From Carnegiea gigantea (lineage: Eukaryota > Streptophyta > Magnoliopsida > Caryophyllales > Cactaceae), in contig JAKOGI010000027.1 of assembly GCA_029747015.1 (NCBI GenBank), forward strand, positions 1,476,001 through 1,540,000: DNA of 64,000 nucleotides, given 5' to 3'. Shown in pieces: positions 1-11,800 of this stretch (position 1 is the stretch's first letter; each line of letters opens with the position of its first letter). The notes beneath the pieces were generated by a model. The model did no database searches. It was not told the origin of the DNA and saw nothing but the letters and a program-made list of their open reading frames with translations. Position numbers and translations under genes: made by a program.

Positions 1-248
1 CAAAACATAAGGTTCATGAAAAGATGAGAGAAAAAGAAGTAGATAATCATCTTCAAAGCCATCCATTGCCACTCAAGAAAAGAGGCAAAACAATTGATGT
101 TGATAAGTGTGGGTTTAGCTCAAGCAATAACAAGGATTATGTTACATCTAATTACTATTATTCCAAGAAAAGAGCCTATCCGCGCGATGAAGAAGAAGGA
201 GCCATTTTATTAATGGCCCTCTCTTGTAGCCTGGCTTGCTCTTCATAG
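1..248 (+). CDS. B-class GATA transcription factor, LLM-domain C-terminus (partial, 5' end outside window)
   Basis: The frame is open from base 3 to the TAG at 246-248, so this is the last coding part of a gene that starts upstream of the window. The C-terminus is acidic (RDEEEG) and then reads AILLMALSCS. That matches the Leu-Leu-Met motif at the end of B-class GATA factors of the GATA15/16/17 type, which control greening, cytokinin and gibberellin responses and development in the nucleus. The GATA zinc finger itself lies outside the window, so the call rests on the C-terminal motif alone. A Met at 24-26 exists but need not be a start, because the frame is open before it. The tail after the LLM motif (about six residues) is of ordinary length for the family. 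What follows is AT-rich and looks like 3' UTR. Alternative: an unrelated protein with a chance LLMALS motif, which I consider unlikely. Confidence 0.62.
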   Translation, partial: KHKVHEKMREKEVDNHLQSHPLPLKKRGKTIDVDKCGFSSSNNKDYVTSNYYYSKKRAYPRDEEEGAILLMALSCSLACSS

Positions 249-587
249 CCAATGTGCAAGAATTCATATTGCATCTCTAGTTACATTATATTCTGCCCTT
301 TGTTTTAATAATAATTTCCTTGTATTCTTTTTGCTCAAATTGAAGCTAAAGAGTTAGAGAAGGGGGAAAAAAATTAGGGAACTGTAGGAATTTAGTCTAC
401 ACTTTTACTTAGGCATAGAGGGAAAGTATTTTGAGCATGTGTGCGTGCGTGTGTGTTTTTTTTTTTTTAAAAAAAAAACTAGCTTCCTAGCTAGGAATAT
501 GAGAGTGATCAAGTTTTGAATGTAGTAGACTAGTAAGTTCAACATTTATTCACTTTTATGCAAGAGAATTATGATGGTGATCATGAA
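249..587 (+). other. 3' UTR-like and intergenic sequence after the GATA gene
   Basis: No coding signal is seen. The stretch holds T-rich, UTR-like sequence with AATAA-type motifs near 308-312. A T-run followed directly by an A-run at about 457-478 could fold back on itself. Confidence 0.4.
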
Positions 588-683
588 CAAGCAAGACTGC
601 TATCACTTGGTTACTTGTTCTTGTCTTATAAGTTAATTTTTGCTCTGTGCAACGTAGTTTACTTGTGATAGCAGTCTTGCTTG
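588..683 (+). repeat. 96-nt hairpin with perfect 19-bp arms (miRNA-precursor-like)
   Basis: Bases 588-606 (CAAGCAAGACTGCTATCAC) are the exact reverse complement of 665-683, with a 58-nt loop between them. A transcript of either strand would form a hairpin of plant pre-miRNA size. I do not recognise either arm as a known mature miRNA. A small foldback transposon relic is the main alternative. It lies about 340 bases after the GATA stop codon. Confidence 0.55.
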
Positions 684-882
684 TGCTACTATTAACTTTC
701 ATGGTTTCCACGACACTATATAGTTCTGGTTTGTGCATCCTGCCTACACCTGCACTTACAGTTTGTTGGTTCATTGGCCTCTTCAATAACAGCTCATTGG
801 AAAAAGTACAATCGCAATTAAGTAAATCTACATCTTATCACTAATTCATTCTCCAGCTATAGATAAATACAATTCTTAAGAG

Positions 883-883
<1 letters not shown>

Positions 884-925
<42 letters not shown>

Positions 926-941
926 ATATATATATATATAT
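884..941. repeat. (CT)n-(AT)n compound microsatellite
   Basis: An uninterrupted CT tract runs directly into a short TATC and then an AT tract. It is simple sequence with no coding content. Confidence 0.9.
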
Positions 942-999
942 TAAACAAGGGTAAATAGTTATGTTGTAGCTGGTAGACTCCTCTTTTCACAAGAGTCAT

Positions 1000-2400
1000 C
1001 CAATTATATAATCCACTGAAGTCGACCGAAGAGGAGGGGAAAAACAAACATCTGAAAAGAATGTGGTTGTAGTCGAATGCCCAAAGTTGGATAGTTAATC
1101 TGCTACTATATTTGCCTCCCGCAGTATATGACTGATGATGAATTGGATACCTTGGTTCAACCAAGAGGAACATCTTCGATAATGTTGGAAATTTGCCAAG
1201 GGATATGAATATTTCCTCTCGACATTTGAATTACAATTTGGTTGCCGCCTTCAATGATAATTTTGCTGAAGCCTGCTTGAATTGTTGAATTGACTCCATC
1301 TATAGTGTTCTAGCTTCTGCAACAAGAATTGAAGTGTGCCCATAATATGTTTGCTCCAACTTTTAGTAATTAGCCCGTCCAATCGCGTAGGGCATAGCCG
1401 CCTGTCGTTGAAGAGTTGTTTAGTGATTCGTCAAAGTTGATTTTGATGATCCTGAGAAGGGAGGGTTCCACCTCACTAATTGAATTCTGGTAGAAGGGGG
1501 AAAGAAAACCCCCTAGAGTAGTGATCAATCAACACATAAGTTTGGATTCTCTATTAGGGGCTTGCCCTTTTTTGGCTTATATTAAGCAAGCTATAGGATT
1601 AAATTTTTGATAATTAAAAACCATCATGTTTCTAGATTTCCAAATGCTCCATAGAAGAAAAGAGATGTTTTGGAGTATCTTTGGGTTATGAGAGAGTTTA
1701 GCTCTATATAGATTAGGGATAGCAATGAAACATATACCCATTTAAAACTCGCAAAACTCGCCATATTTAAAATCCAAGTGGATAGTGAAAATGAGTTTTA
1801 AATGGGTATGGGGTGGGTATTGGAAAATGGGTACGAGTATGGGTATAGCTCGCACCCGCTCCATACCCGCACCCTACCCATACCCGTTTTTATAATAAAA
1901 TAAAAAAATTTATTTTTGTTTAACATTTTTCCGGTTTAAGTCCAATCCAAATCCTTCTAATAAAAAATTAGTCAATAATATATTTAATTTCACATTTCTA
2001 AATAATATATTCTCAAAATATCACAACTTTACAATCTTATAATGGCAAAAATATATATTGTACTTGGAAATGAGTTGCATATGGGTATTAATTTTCATTC
2101 TCTATGTGAATCCAAATAAAACCTGCAAACCCACAAGAACCGATGGCTATGGATATGGGTTTTATTTTTTAATATCCGATGGGAACAGGTATGGGTACGA
2201 GTACCATTTTTGAAAACCGGTATGGGTGAGATTAGGGCTCAACCTGCCCTGCACCTGTCCCATTGTCATCCTCAATGTAGATATTGGAGCATGTCTTGGC
2301 AGCGAGTAGGTGAAACATCAGTCCAAACCACTGATGCTTGTTTGCTAGATCCCATACTTTTTGAACCGCATGACAATCAATAAATGTATATTTATGTTGA
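1000..2400 (-). mobile_element. LINE (non-LTR retrotransposon) 3' ORF2 relic, split by a hAT element
   Basis: Read on the minus strand, the stretch before the hAT insertion (about 2390-2275) gives CHAVQKVWDLANKH. The stretch after it gives LLWSIWKSRN (around 1652-1630), the typical zf-RVT/pre-RNase H region of plant LINE ORF2. Further on (about 1480-1160) an RNase H-like domain follows with INFDESL, GGYALRDWTG and IIIEGGNQIVIQMSRG. Several stops and frame changes interrupt it, so it is a dead copy. No 5' part (endonuclease, RT fingers or palm) is visible, consistent with 5' truncation. The insert at 1714-2274 is younger than the LINE. Confidence 0.7.
1714..2274. mobile_element. Non-autonomous hAT element, 561 bp
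   Basis: The left end reads TAGGGATAGCAATG and the reverse complement of the right end reads TGAGGATGACAATG, forming short imperfect TIRs. The flanks give an 8-bp target-site duplication with one mismatch (ATATAGAT at 1706-1713, ATGTAGAT at 2275-2282); 8 bp is the hAT signature. Many subterminal copies of GGGTATGGG and its complement are present, also typical of hAT elements. There is no transposase ORF. It interrupts the LINE relic. Confidence 0.75.
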
Positions 2401-3837
2401 CTTGATGTCATCCAGGCACAGTTGATACGAGGAACTATGATATCTAAAACTGTCTCTAAGAAAGGTTACCATATCTTGCTTCTTTTTTTTTTTTTTTTCC
2501 TTTTTAAACCATAACTTGCTTCTTAACTTTCCAAAAGTTCCTGCTTTTTTTTTAAAAAAGTGAAAATATGATGGGTTATTCATGACGGTTGAATATTGGG
2601 TCACCATCCAGAGGCCATGAACCTGGGCCTTTCTAACGAGGCCACCTCATGACTTGGGCCCATGTTTCAGCACAGATTAACTGCAGTCCTTTCGTTAGTG
2701 TCTTAATTCAATTGGCTTCAACCATCAATAATAATCCCGGTACCAAATTTCACACGACACACTTCGGTCTGTGCTGCTCTTTTTACCCAGGAATAAGCCC
2801 TTTGACACAACCCCCATTCATTCCTCCATTAATTACATCACTTTACAATTCTTTTTCAACTGAAACAATACATCAAAATTTTCAAATATATATATATATA
2901 TATATATGCATGTATGTATGTATTATGTATAAATAAAATCAATAAAACTTCTCAGTAAATACTTTGTCACAAAAAGACTCTCAAAATATAAGATCGCAAT
3001 AAAGAGGAAAAAAATAATCAATTTTATATATGTATGATTCAAATAAAAGAATATTAAATGAATTAATAACAATTTGTTTTTTAAATTTCTGTTTTCATAA
3101 TTAAACAGGTCATGTATTTGAATGTGCATCATCATATTAAAAACGAATATCATTGCCATGTTCTATATGGGTCACCGATCACTCACACAATCACCAGCCA
3201 CTACATCTTCGGATGAAAAGTCAATGGAGTAGGCCATGAAAATTGAAGAATTACATTTTTTGAGACGGACCTCTTATTTCCCAAACTTGAGGAATTCGTG
3301 CCCTCAACACAGAGGCTAGTGATTGTCCTGAAGTGGAGTGGGATAATTGTGGAGCATGACAGCAAAAAAAATTTGCAAAAATAGGGTTATCTAGTGCATA
3401 CTAGTATTCGTTACATTCTTCTATTTATTTCTTGTTGTAAGCATTCGACTAATGAAGATTGAATTCTCCAACTTACAAGCAATACATAAATGATAAGATT
3501 ATGGATTTTGTAAATTTCTTTCTCACTCCATATGTGAGCATTTAAATGACAACAGTATAGCAAGCTGTAAAGTGAATCCTACATCACTAATTTACTATAT
3601 GAAAGGCTCGAGTTTTGTTTGTGCCTCGTGTATCTTGTGTCACGGGGCCATTATCCTCTCCCCAAAAGGCCGGTCTGATGGGGTGTGTAGCGCCACCGCC
3701 TATAAACTTAGGACCCTCCAATCACTTTTCTGATGTGGGACTCTAGTCCGTGACATTTGGCTCTGAATGATCCAAAGAAAATACCAGAACTCGTCCCACC
3801 CCTCCTTCACGTCCATTGAGGAAATCGAAACATTAAG
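2401..3837. other. Intergenic AT-rich sequence, no gene seen
   Basis: I find no coding signal. It contains T-runs at about 2485-2499 and 2545-2556 and a TA/GTAT microsatellite at about 2886-2935. A stretch at 3645-3765 (ending CTGATGTGGGACTC) resembles the LTR or UTR-borne repeats common in plant genomes, but I cannot assign a family. Confidence 0.5.
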
Positions 3838-4795
3838 GTAGTATTTGGTTAGTGGGAAAATGATTTTCCTAGAAAATAGTTTTTCAATTTTCAATTGTTT
3901 GGTACAATAAAAGATGAAAAATTATTTTTCAAGGAAAATGATTTTCCTCCCGATGGAGGATAATGATTTCCTTTTTGAGAAGATATGAAGTTGATTTTTT
4001 TCTTTCAACTCTTTTGACGATATGGTCAGCTGAAATTTATGTGCAAAATTTGATTTCGACAGCTTGGATCAAAACTTGACTATCCGATGGAAAAGATTAA
4101 AATAAATTCAAATCTAAATTCTGAACTCAAATTTCTTTTATTTGATTGACATTTATCTCCACCACGAGAATTTAATCAATATTTTTTGCCACTAAAACAA
4201 TTCAGTTGACTCGCCACTAAAATAATTTTGACAGTTTGGATCGAAACTTGATCATCAGATAGAAAATATTAAAATAAGCTCAAGTTCAGATTTTGAGGTA
4301 GATATTCTTTCATTCGGTTAATATTTTTTTCCACAACGACGGTTCAATTGATTTTTTCCGCCTCTTAAACAGTGCAGTAAATATTTTTCACCACTAGAAC
4401 AATTCAACAGTTTAGATCAAAATTTAATTATCGGATAGGAAAGATTAAAATAGGCTCAAATTCAGATTTTAAGCACAACATTCCTTCATTTGGTCAATGT
4501 TTTTCTCTGCTATACCAATTTAATCGATATTTTTCACCACTTAAACAATTCAGTTGATATTTTTCATCACTAAAACAATTTTAACAGTTTAGATCGAAAC
4601 TTGATTATCTAAGATTAAGTATTTAAAAAAACTCAAATTTGAATTTTAAGCTCAAAATTCCTTCATTTGATCAACATTTATTTCTTCTACAACTATTCAA
4701 TCCATATTCGCTATTTAAATAATTCAGTTGACGTTTTCTTTTTTTTTTCACAGAAAATGATTTTCTGGGAAAATTTTTTTCCAACAAAACACTAG
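3838..4795. mobile_element. Non-autonomous TIR element carrying internal ~175-bp tandem repeats
   Basis: The left end (GTAGTATTTGGTTAG, then GGGAAAATGATTTTCC) is mirrored by the right end, whose reverse complement reads CTAGTGTTTTGTTGG and then AAATTTTCCCAGAAAATC. Both sides are flanked by TTAAG (3833-3837 and 4796-4800). A 3-bp TAA target site is also possible. The TTTGGTT-type terminus suggests PIF/Harbinger (Tourist) or Mutator MITEs, but the superfamily is not settled. There is no transposase. Confidence 0.55.
4058..4757. repeat. Four degenerate tandem repeats, period ~175 bp
   Basis: The phrase RACAGYTTRGATC recurs at 4058, 4230, 4406 and 4583 (spacing 172, 176 and 177). Each copy is followed by the same order of blocks: AAACTTGA, GATTAAAATA, ATTTGGTCAA, then CACCACTAAAACAATTCAG. 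The copies are clearly diverged, so the array is old. It fills the inside of the TIR element. Confidence 0.8.
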
Positions 4796-4800
4796 TTAAG

Positions 4801-5870
4801 ACTAAATTTCTTAAAAACTTTCTTTAAAAAAAAAAGGCTTAGAAACTTTTTAAGAGGCTGGGAATTGTGATAAGCCAAACATGAAGCAGATTCTGCCGAC
4901 ACAAAATCCCACACATGAGAATCCCCAAGTTGAACACAAAATATCCTAAAAAAAGGGCAGACAAAAAAGAAAATCTCTTCATCATCCACATATTAAAATT
5001 TGCGGATTTACAAAACAAAAATTTATGGGGTGCTCCTCTTGTTAGTCCTCAAATCGCAATATAATCCACTGAAATTCAATCCCTATTCAAACAATCCCCT
5101 CCAACCACTTCATTCAGATTTTGCTTTGGTATCTTCCCTCTTTGTTTCCTTTCAATTTCACCAAACAACTTATTTGGTTAAAGTTTGGTCTTTGGCACGT
5201 AAGCATATTCTGTCCTTTTTTTTTCTTTGTGAAGTATCTCTTTCTCTCTCTAAGTTGCATCACTACCTACCATCCTCATCTCTTACGTAAATCTAATGGC
5301 TAGTCGGATGCAGATTAATCTATTTAATAATTGTGTCATTTTAACATTTACTCAAATATCTTCAAAAATTTCAAATATATAAATGCTAAACTATTAACAT
5401 ATTTTAATTCTATATCGAGTCAAATTTTAGTTACTATGTTTAATAATAATATTGTCATTTTGATATTTGTTATTTATTGAAATAGCTTGAATCTGCTAAA
5501 AATATCAGATGTATTTTATGTTGGATTGTTAAAATATTTTAATCTTCCAAAATTACATCGGATCCGTGCTAGGTTGAGATTTACTAGCTCCATCCTCATA
5601 TTTTGGAATCATTCAAATATGAGTGTTTTTATTCCCACTTAATTTTACTTTTTTTATTGATTTATTTACAAATATGAATATTATATCCACCCATGGTTGT
5701 TGCATTGCACCAACCCACTTCCACTAGTCAGGACAAGCCCGCCCGCCTTGCTCCTATGGAAGCCATAAATTTCTGAGCTCACCCGTAAAAAATACGAACT
5801 GCCCATTTCTTGGTTGGGCAAGAAAAACATACCCATTTGAGTTTTTTGGGAGGAAAAGAAGAACTCATCA
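4801..5870 (+). promoter_or_regulatory. Upstream region and 5' UTR of the glycine decarboxylase gene
   Basis: No gene is seen here. The last ~180 bases before the ATG at 5871 have lower AT content and read like a leader. I could not fix a TATA box or a transcription start by eye. CT-rich tracts occur near 5235-5255. Confidence 0.35.
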
Positions 5871-8800
5871 ATGGAGCGTGCAAGGAGGCTTGCAAGCAGG
5901 GCATTGTTGAAGCGGTTGGTTTCAGAGGCCAAACAGTCTAGACCGAAAAACAATGGGGAAGTGTTTGGATCTGCGCCCAACGGCTCTTTTTCATGGTCAT
6001 CATCAAGGTATGTCTCAACCATGGCCTCTTCATCTGCCATTTTTTGTAGGAAAAATGGGATTTTTGGGGTAGTTTCAGTGCCCCAGCAAAGTCGGTCCAT
6101 TTCTGTTGAGGCCTTGAAACCAAGTGACACATTCCCTCGTCGCCACAACTCCTTAACCCCTGATGAACAAGGGGAAATGGCTAAATTTTGTGGGTTTGAG
6201 ACCCTTGATTCCCTTATTGATGCCACTGTACCCAAATCAATAAGAATCAATTCCATGAAATTTCCCAAATTTGATGAGGGTTTAACTGAGTCTCAAATGA
6301 TTGGGCATATGAAGAACTTGGCTTCTAAGAATAAGGTTTTTAAGTCATTTATTGGGATGGGTTACTATAACACTCATGTCCCACCTGTGATTTTGAGGAA
6401 TATTATGGAAAACCCAGGTTGGTACACTCAATACACCCCCTACCAGGCTGAGATTTCTCAGGGTCGGTTGGAATCCTTGTTGAATTTCCAAACCATGATT
6501 ACTGACCTTACTGGCTTGCCCATGTCTAATGCCTCATTGCTTGATGAGGGTACTGCCGCTGCTGAGGCAATGGCTATGTGTAACAATATCTTGAAGGGTA
6601 AAAGGAAAACTTTCATCATAGCAAGTAATTGCCACCGTCAGACCATTGATATTTGTAAGACCAGGGCAGATGGGTTCGATATTAAGGTTGTGACCGCTGA
6701 CCTTAGGGACATTGATTACTCATCTGGAGATGTTTGTGGTGTCTTGGTTCAGTATCCTGGTACTGAGGGGGAGATTGTGGACTATGGGGAGTTCATAAAG
6801 AAGGCGCACGCTGGTGGGGTTAAGGTGGTTATGGCAACTGATCTTTTGGCTTTGACAATGTTGAAGCCTCCTGGTGAGTTGGGTGCTGATATTGTCGTTG
6901 GGTCAGCTCAGAGGTTTGGGGTGCCTATGGGTTATGGAGGTCCCCATGCCGCCTTCTTGGCCACTTCTCAAGAATACAAGAGATTGATGCCTGGAAGGAT
7001 CATAGGTGTTAGTGTTGATTCTTCTGGGAAGTCTGCTCTTCGCATGGCGATGCAGACAAGGGAGCAACATATTCGAAGGGACAAAGCTACTAGCAACATA
7101 TGCACTGCGCAGGTATTTAGTTGCTCTTGTGATGGATTATGTGCTTAAACGTGGGGGATATAAAAGGAAAGACATATGTTTCATATATCGATATTGAGAG
7201 TAATAGATTGCATTCTTTGTTGAGTTTGTTATTTTAACCTTGAGCATTTGTTTTAGCTTTATTTCTTTGTGCTATTTCCGAATGATCATTTATCCCGGCT
7301 TGAATGGCTTTGTTTCTGTTTATAATTTGTTTAAAAAAAAAGGGATTCTACTTCTTTTTTCTGTGGAAAGTGTTATCGGGAGCAGAAAGAGAAGCAGTCT
7401 TCAGACATTGAGTTTTGGGATTCAATCGGAATCATTAGTTGATTTTGGCTGTTGTGGTAAAATGAGCTTTATGTGCTACTACAGGCTTTGCTTGCCAACA
7501 TGGCCGCTATGTATGCGGTTTATCATGGACCGGAAGGTCTTAAAACCATAGCTCAAAGGGTACACGGGCTGGCTGGTGTATTTGCAGCTGGGCTGAAGAA
7601 ACTTGGTCTGGAAGTTCAGGAGCAGCCCTTCTTCGATACGGTGAAAGTCAAATGCGCTGATGCTAAAGCAATTGCTGATGAGGCTTGCAAGCATGAGATA
7701 AATTTACGTGTTATTGATCAGAACACTGTGAGTTTGATTTTATTCTGACGCTTGTCACTGTGTCTTTACCGAGTAGCTAGCCATGAATTGTAATCAATTA
7801 TTTGTTGACTTCCAGATCACTGTTTCTTTTGATGAAACAACTACTTTGGAGGATGTTGATAAACTCTTTAAAGTTTTTGCCGCTGGCAAGCCTGTGAGTG
7901 TCTCCAATTTGTGCATGTAGTTTGATAAGAATCTTGATGGGACAACGATGTTTTGATGTTGGCTGACTTTTTTTGCTCTTATTTTGTGTTGTCAACTTTC
8001 AGGTAACATTTAGTGCTGCATCCCTTGCTCCGGAGGTTGAGAAGGCAATCCCTTCTTCCCTTGTCAGGGAGAGCCCGTATCTGACTCACTCAATCTTTAA
8101 CTCGTATGGCTCTCTTGCAAATACTTCTTAAAAGGCAGGTGTCTTATATTGCATTCTGGCTTTGATATGCCTCATTATTATTAGGTACCACACGGAGCAC
8201 GAGCTGCTGAGGTACCTTCACAGATTACAGTCAAAGGATTTATCGCTTTGCCACAGCATGATTCCCCTAGGATCTTGCACAATGAAGCTGAATGCCACAA
8301 CTGAGATGATGCCTATTACATGGCCTAACTTTGCAGATATTCACCCGTTTGCCCCACCTGAACAGGCCCAGGGTTATCAGGTATGAAGATATCGTCTTTC
8401 ACTGCTTCAGACGTGCTCACTTCCACTTGGTTTCTATGTCTGTAACTAGATCTAAAGATTTTCTTTTGGTCTTTGTTCTTGAACGCTATAGGAAATGTTT
8501 CAAAATTTGGGTGAACTGCTGTGCACCATTACTGGATTCGACTCTTTCTCTCTGCAACCTAATGCTGGTGCAGCTGGCGAGTACGCTGGGTTGATGGTTA
8601 TTCGAGCTTACCATATGGTATAGTTTTTCTCGTTTTTGGAGTTAGTTTTGGCAATAGAAGAGTTTAGTGGATAGTGTGCTGTGTGTAGAAGATGTGACTG
8701 CTATCTTTCTATTGCATGCTCTTTGTTCGTGAATTGTTTGCTACCTGTTGGTTTTGTGGGGCATCAGATTCACATAAAATAATTTGCTAAATGCAGTCGC

Positions 8801-11800
8801 GAGGAGACCATCACCGTAATGTGTGCATTATACCTGTTTCGGCGCATGGTACAAACCCTGCTAGTGCTGCCATGTGTGGTATGAAAATTGTCTCTGTTGG
8901 AACTGATGCTAAAGGAAACATAAACATTGAAGAGTTAAGAAAGGCAGCTGAAGCACACAAGGACAACTTGGCTGCGCTCATGGTATGAGTCTCAATGGTG
9001 TAGATTTCTAAAACTCCCCTCACTGAAATGATATGGAAAAATATTGGTGTGCTTTCAGGTTACCTACCCATCTACTCATGGTGTCTATGAAGAAGGAATT
9101 GATGAGATATGCAAGATCATTCATGACAATGGCGGTCAAGTGTACATGGATGGCGCCAACATGAATGCACAGGTTGGTTGATAGTAGCTGCTTATTAACA
9201 CTGTTGTTTATGGATTGTGTCTAAATCTTATGCCTTGTGCTGTGTATGCGCCTTTACCAGTATTATTTCCTGGTCTTTTATGTCATTCAAGAGAATGCCC
9301 ACCAAAGCATGTCTTCCATATATTTTTTTTCTTCATCTGCATGTTAATCTCTTTCTGCTTTTGCCAAATCGGGCAAATGCCTCTTGACTTAGAGTCTTGT
9401 CCACAAGTGTTTTTTTTTTTTTTTTTTGGGGGGGGGGGGAGTGTTCAGATATTTGTTTCCTAATACCTAGATCATTTCAGTGAGGCTACTTCCTTTGGAA
9501 TCTGGATTTATAAAGCCCTAACTACGCACCACTAACTACATATCAGTCCACAGTAAAAGTAGAGGCAGTTTAGTAGGGCATTCTACTTGTAATCTAAGCT
9601 TAAACTTTGCTCAAAAGTGACTTTCTGAGCTGCTCCAGAATTACTCAAAAGTGAAAACCAAATCAGTTCTGTTTCAGGGCTCAAGTTGCGGAGTGGCTTC
9701 TCGTGAACGTGATTTAGCCCCTTAAATATCATTTCTTGCTTTCATGTCTAAGCCGAGATGCTTGAATTCAGATTTTTTGCTCTACAACCAGAATTGCCAT
9801 TTGCAAACACAAAGTTCCTGGCGTACTTTGATATCTGGAGATACATTTGTATAAATCATGTCCATACATGGCAAGGGACCATACTTGTTGATGTTTGCCA
9901 CTCAGAAAAAAACATTAAGCGTCCATTCATTTTGCTTTCCTTCCCACTAAAGAATCACACGTTGTCAAGGAGCATGATAGGTAAAATATTTGCTCAATCT
10001 CAATATCCTGCTGCTGATAGATGAGTTGGTTTATGCCCCCCCCCCCCCAAAAAAAAAAATCGGTAATTATATCAAATTGCTCTGTGCCTCCATACTCTAA
10101 AAACTAATGTACCTTAATTTGGGTTTCTTAATGCATACCAGGATAAAATTGAGGAGCTGATTATGGCTAATATCTTGTTTTTCTCAGGTTGGTCTCACAA
10201 GCCCAGGATTTATTGGAGCAGATGTTTGCCATCTCAATCTCCACAAGACATTTTGCATTCCACATGGTGGTGGTGGACCTGGTATGGGCCCCATTGGTGT
10301 GAAGAAGCACTTGGCACCATTTTTGCCTTCACATCCTGTGGTAAGGACTCACAACTCTCATCTAAACTTGGTCCAAACATCCACTAAACTTTGTCCCTTT
10401 TTAATGCGTTTACCCTGTGGAATCCAGGGTTTCTGGTGAATACAAGTATTGATGTTGAAACCCTAATACATAACTGATGGACTGCTTAGAGTGTCCCCGT
10501 GACCTGATAAGATTATCTTGTCCATGTTCATATAAAATATAAATGATCTTTCCCTCATGGTTAGCTGTAACAGGGATCTCTGAATCTATGGTCACTTGGC
10601 ATTCGAATCCAGTCCCAACAACGCAGTTCTAAGACTGAGAAATCAGAACTGCTTGAAATTGCATATTAGAAATTTAGAACACCTGTTTACAGGAGATTTT
10701 GAGTGTTCTGTCATAGCATCTATTTTGTGAAAGCTTGATCTTTATAATCGTGATAACAAGGACTGCATAGTTTGATTGTATGAATGTAGGGTTCTACATC
10801 TACTGTTTAAGATTAACCCAACCTGGCTGCCATATTTTCCGGAGCATTTCTTCTAGCACCCCAATGCTTCTTAACGAGCCAGGCAGCCAGCAAAGGGGCA
10901 TTTTATATGGTGCTTTTGTTGTCGGTTGTGATTCTCTGATGATGTATGAAAGGCTTGGGATGTCGATGATCTTCAACTTAAATCTTTGTTTATTGACCTT
11001 TAAAGCCTTAAATTTGCTCGCCGTTGTTATTTAAGGAGACCCATCTAGACCTTCATCATCGTCTGCATGTGGAGTCTACACTAGCAGGGGACGGTGGGGG
11101 TAGGGACAGGAAGATCCACTATGCCCCTCCTGTGTTATCTTCAGTACACAGGATATCGGTTTCCACTCAGAAGACCCAAGCCTGCTTCTTAAATTTGGCT
11201 ATATGTTAGTGTAGTTGCATATTGGAGCGAGCAGGTCATTTTTAGCACACGACTTCTGAAAATTGGATGCTCTTGGGTGGAATTTGATGTGAACATCTTG
11301 TAAACTTTGGATGCCATATATTTTCATGTGTTGATTATTGCAAAGCATGATGGTTCAATTATGCAAAGAAATTTATTATTTCCTTTAATGTATTAAAGGT
11401 GTCAACTGGAGGAATTCCAGCCCCAGAAACACTGCAGCCTCTTGGCACCATTTCTGCTGCTCCTTGGGGATCTGCTCTGATTTTGCCAATTTCATACACC
11501 TACATTGCCATGATGGGTTCACAAGGCCTAACTGAAGCATCTAAGCAAGCTATTTTGAATGCGAACTACATGGCAAAGCGTTTGGAGGTATGTGCCCCTC
11601 TAGTCTTAAGTCGTTCATTCTTGAATGTTCCTTATATCTAGATAATTCTTTCCATTTAGATGACGTGAGATTATGATTATGATTATTCTTTAAGGCTCTT
11701 TTCTTATTGTGCTTTCCAGAATCACTACCCTATCCTTTTCCGAGGCGTCAATGGAACAGTTGCTCATGAATTTATTATTGATTTGAGAGGTTTCAAGGTA

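Noticed and set aside
5681..6268. 195-codon minus-strand ORF over the start of the glycine decarboxylase gene
   Set aside because: Antisense shadow of GLDP exon 1; the plus strand has a full, family-matching reading frame.
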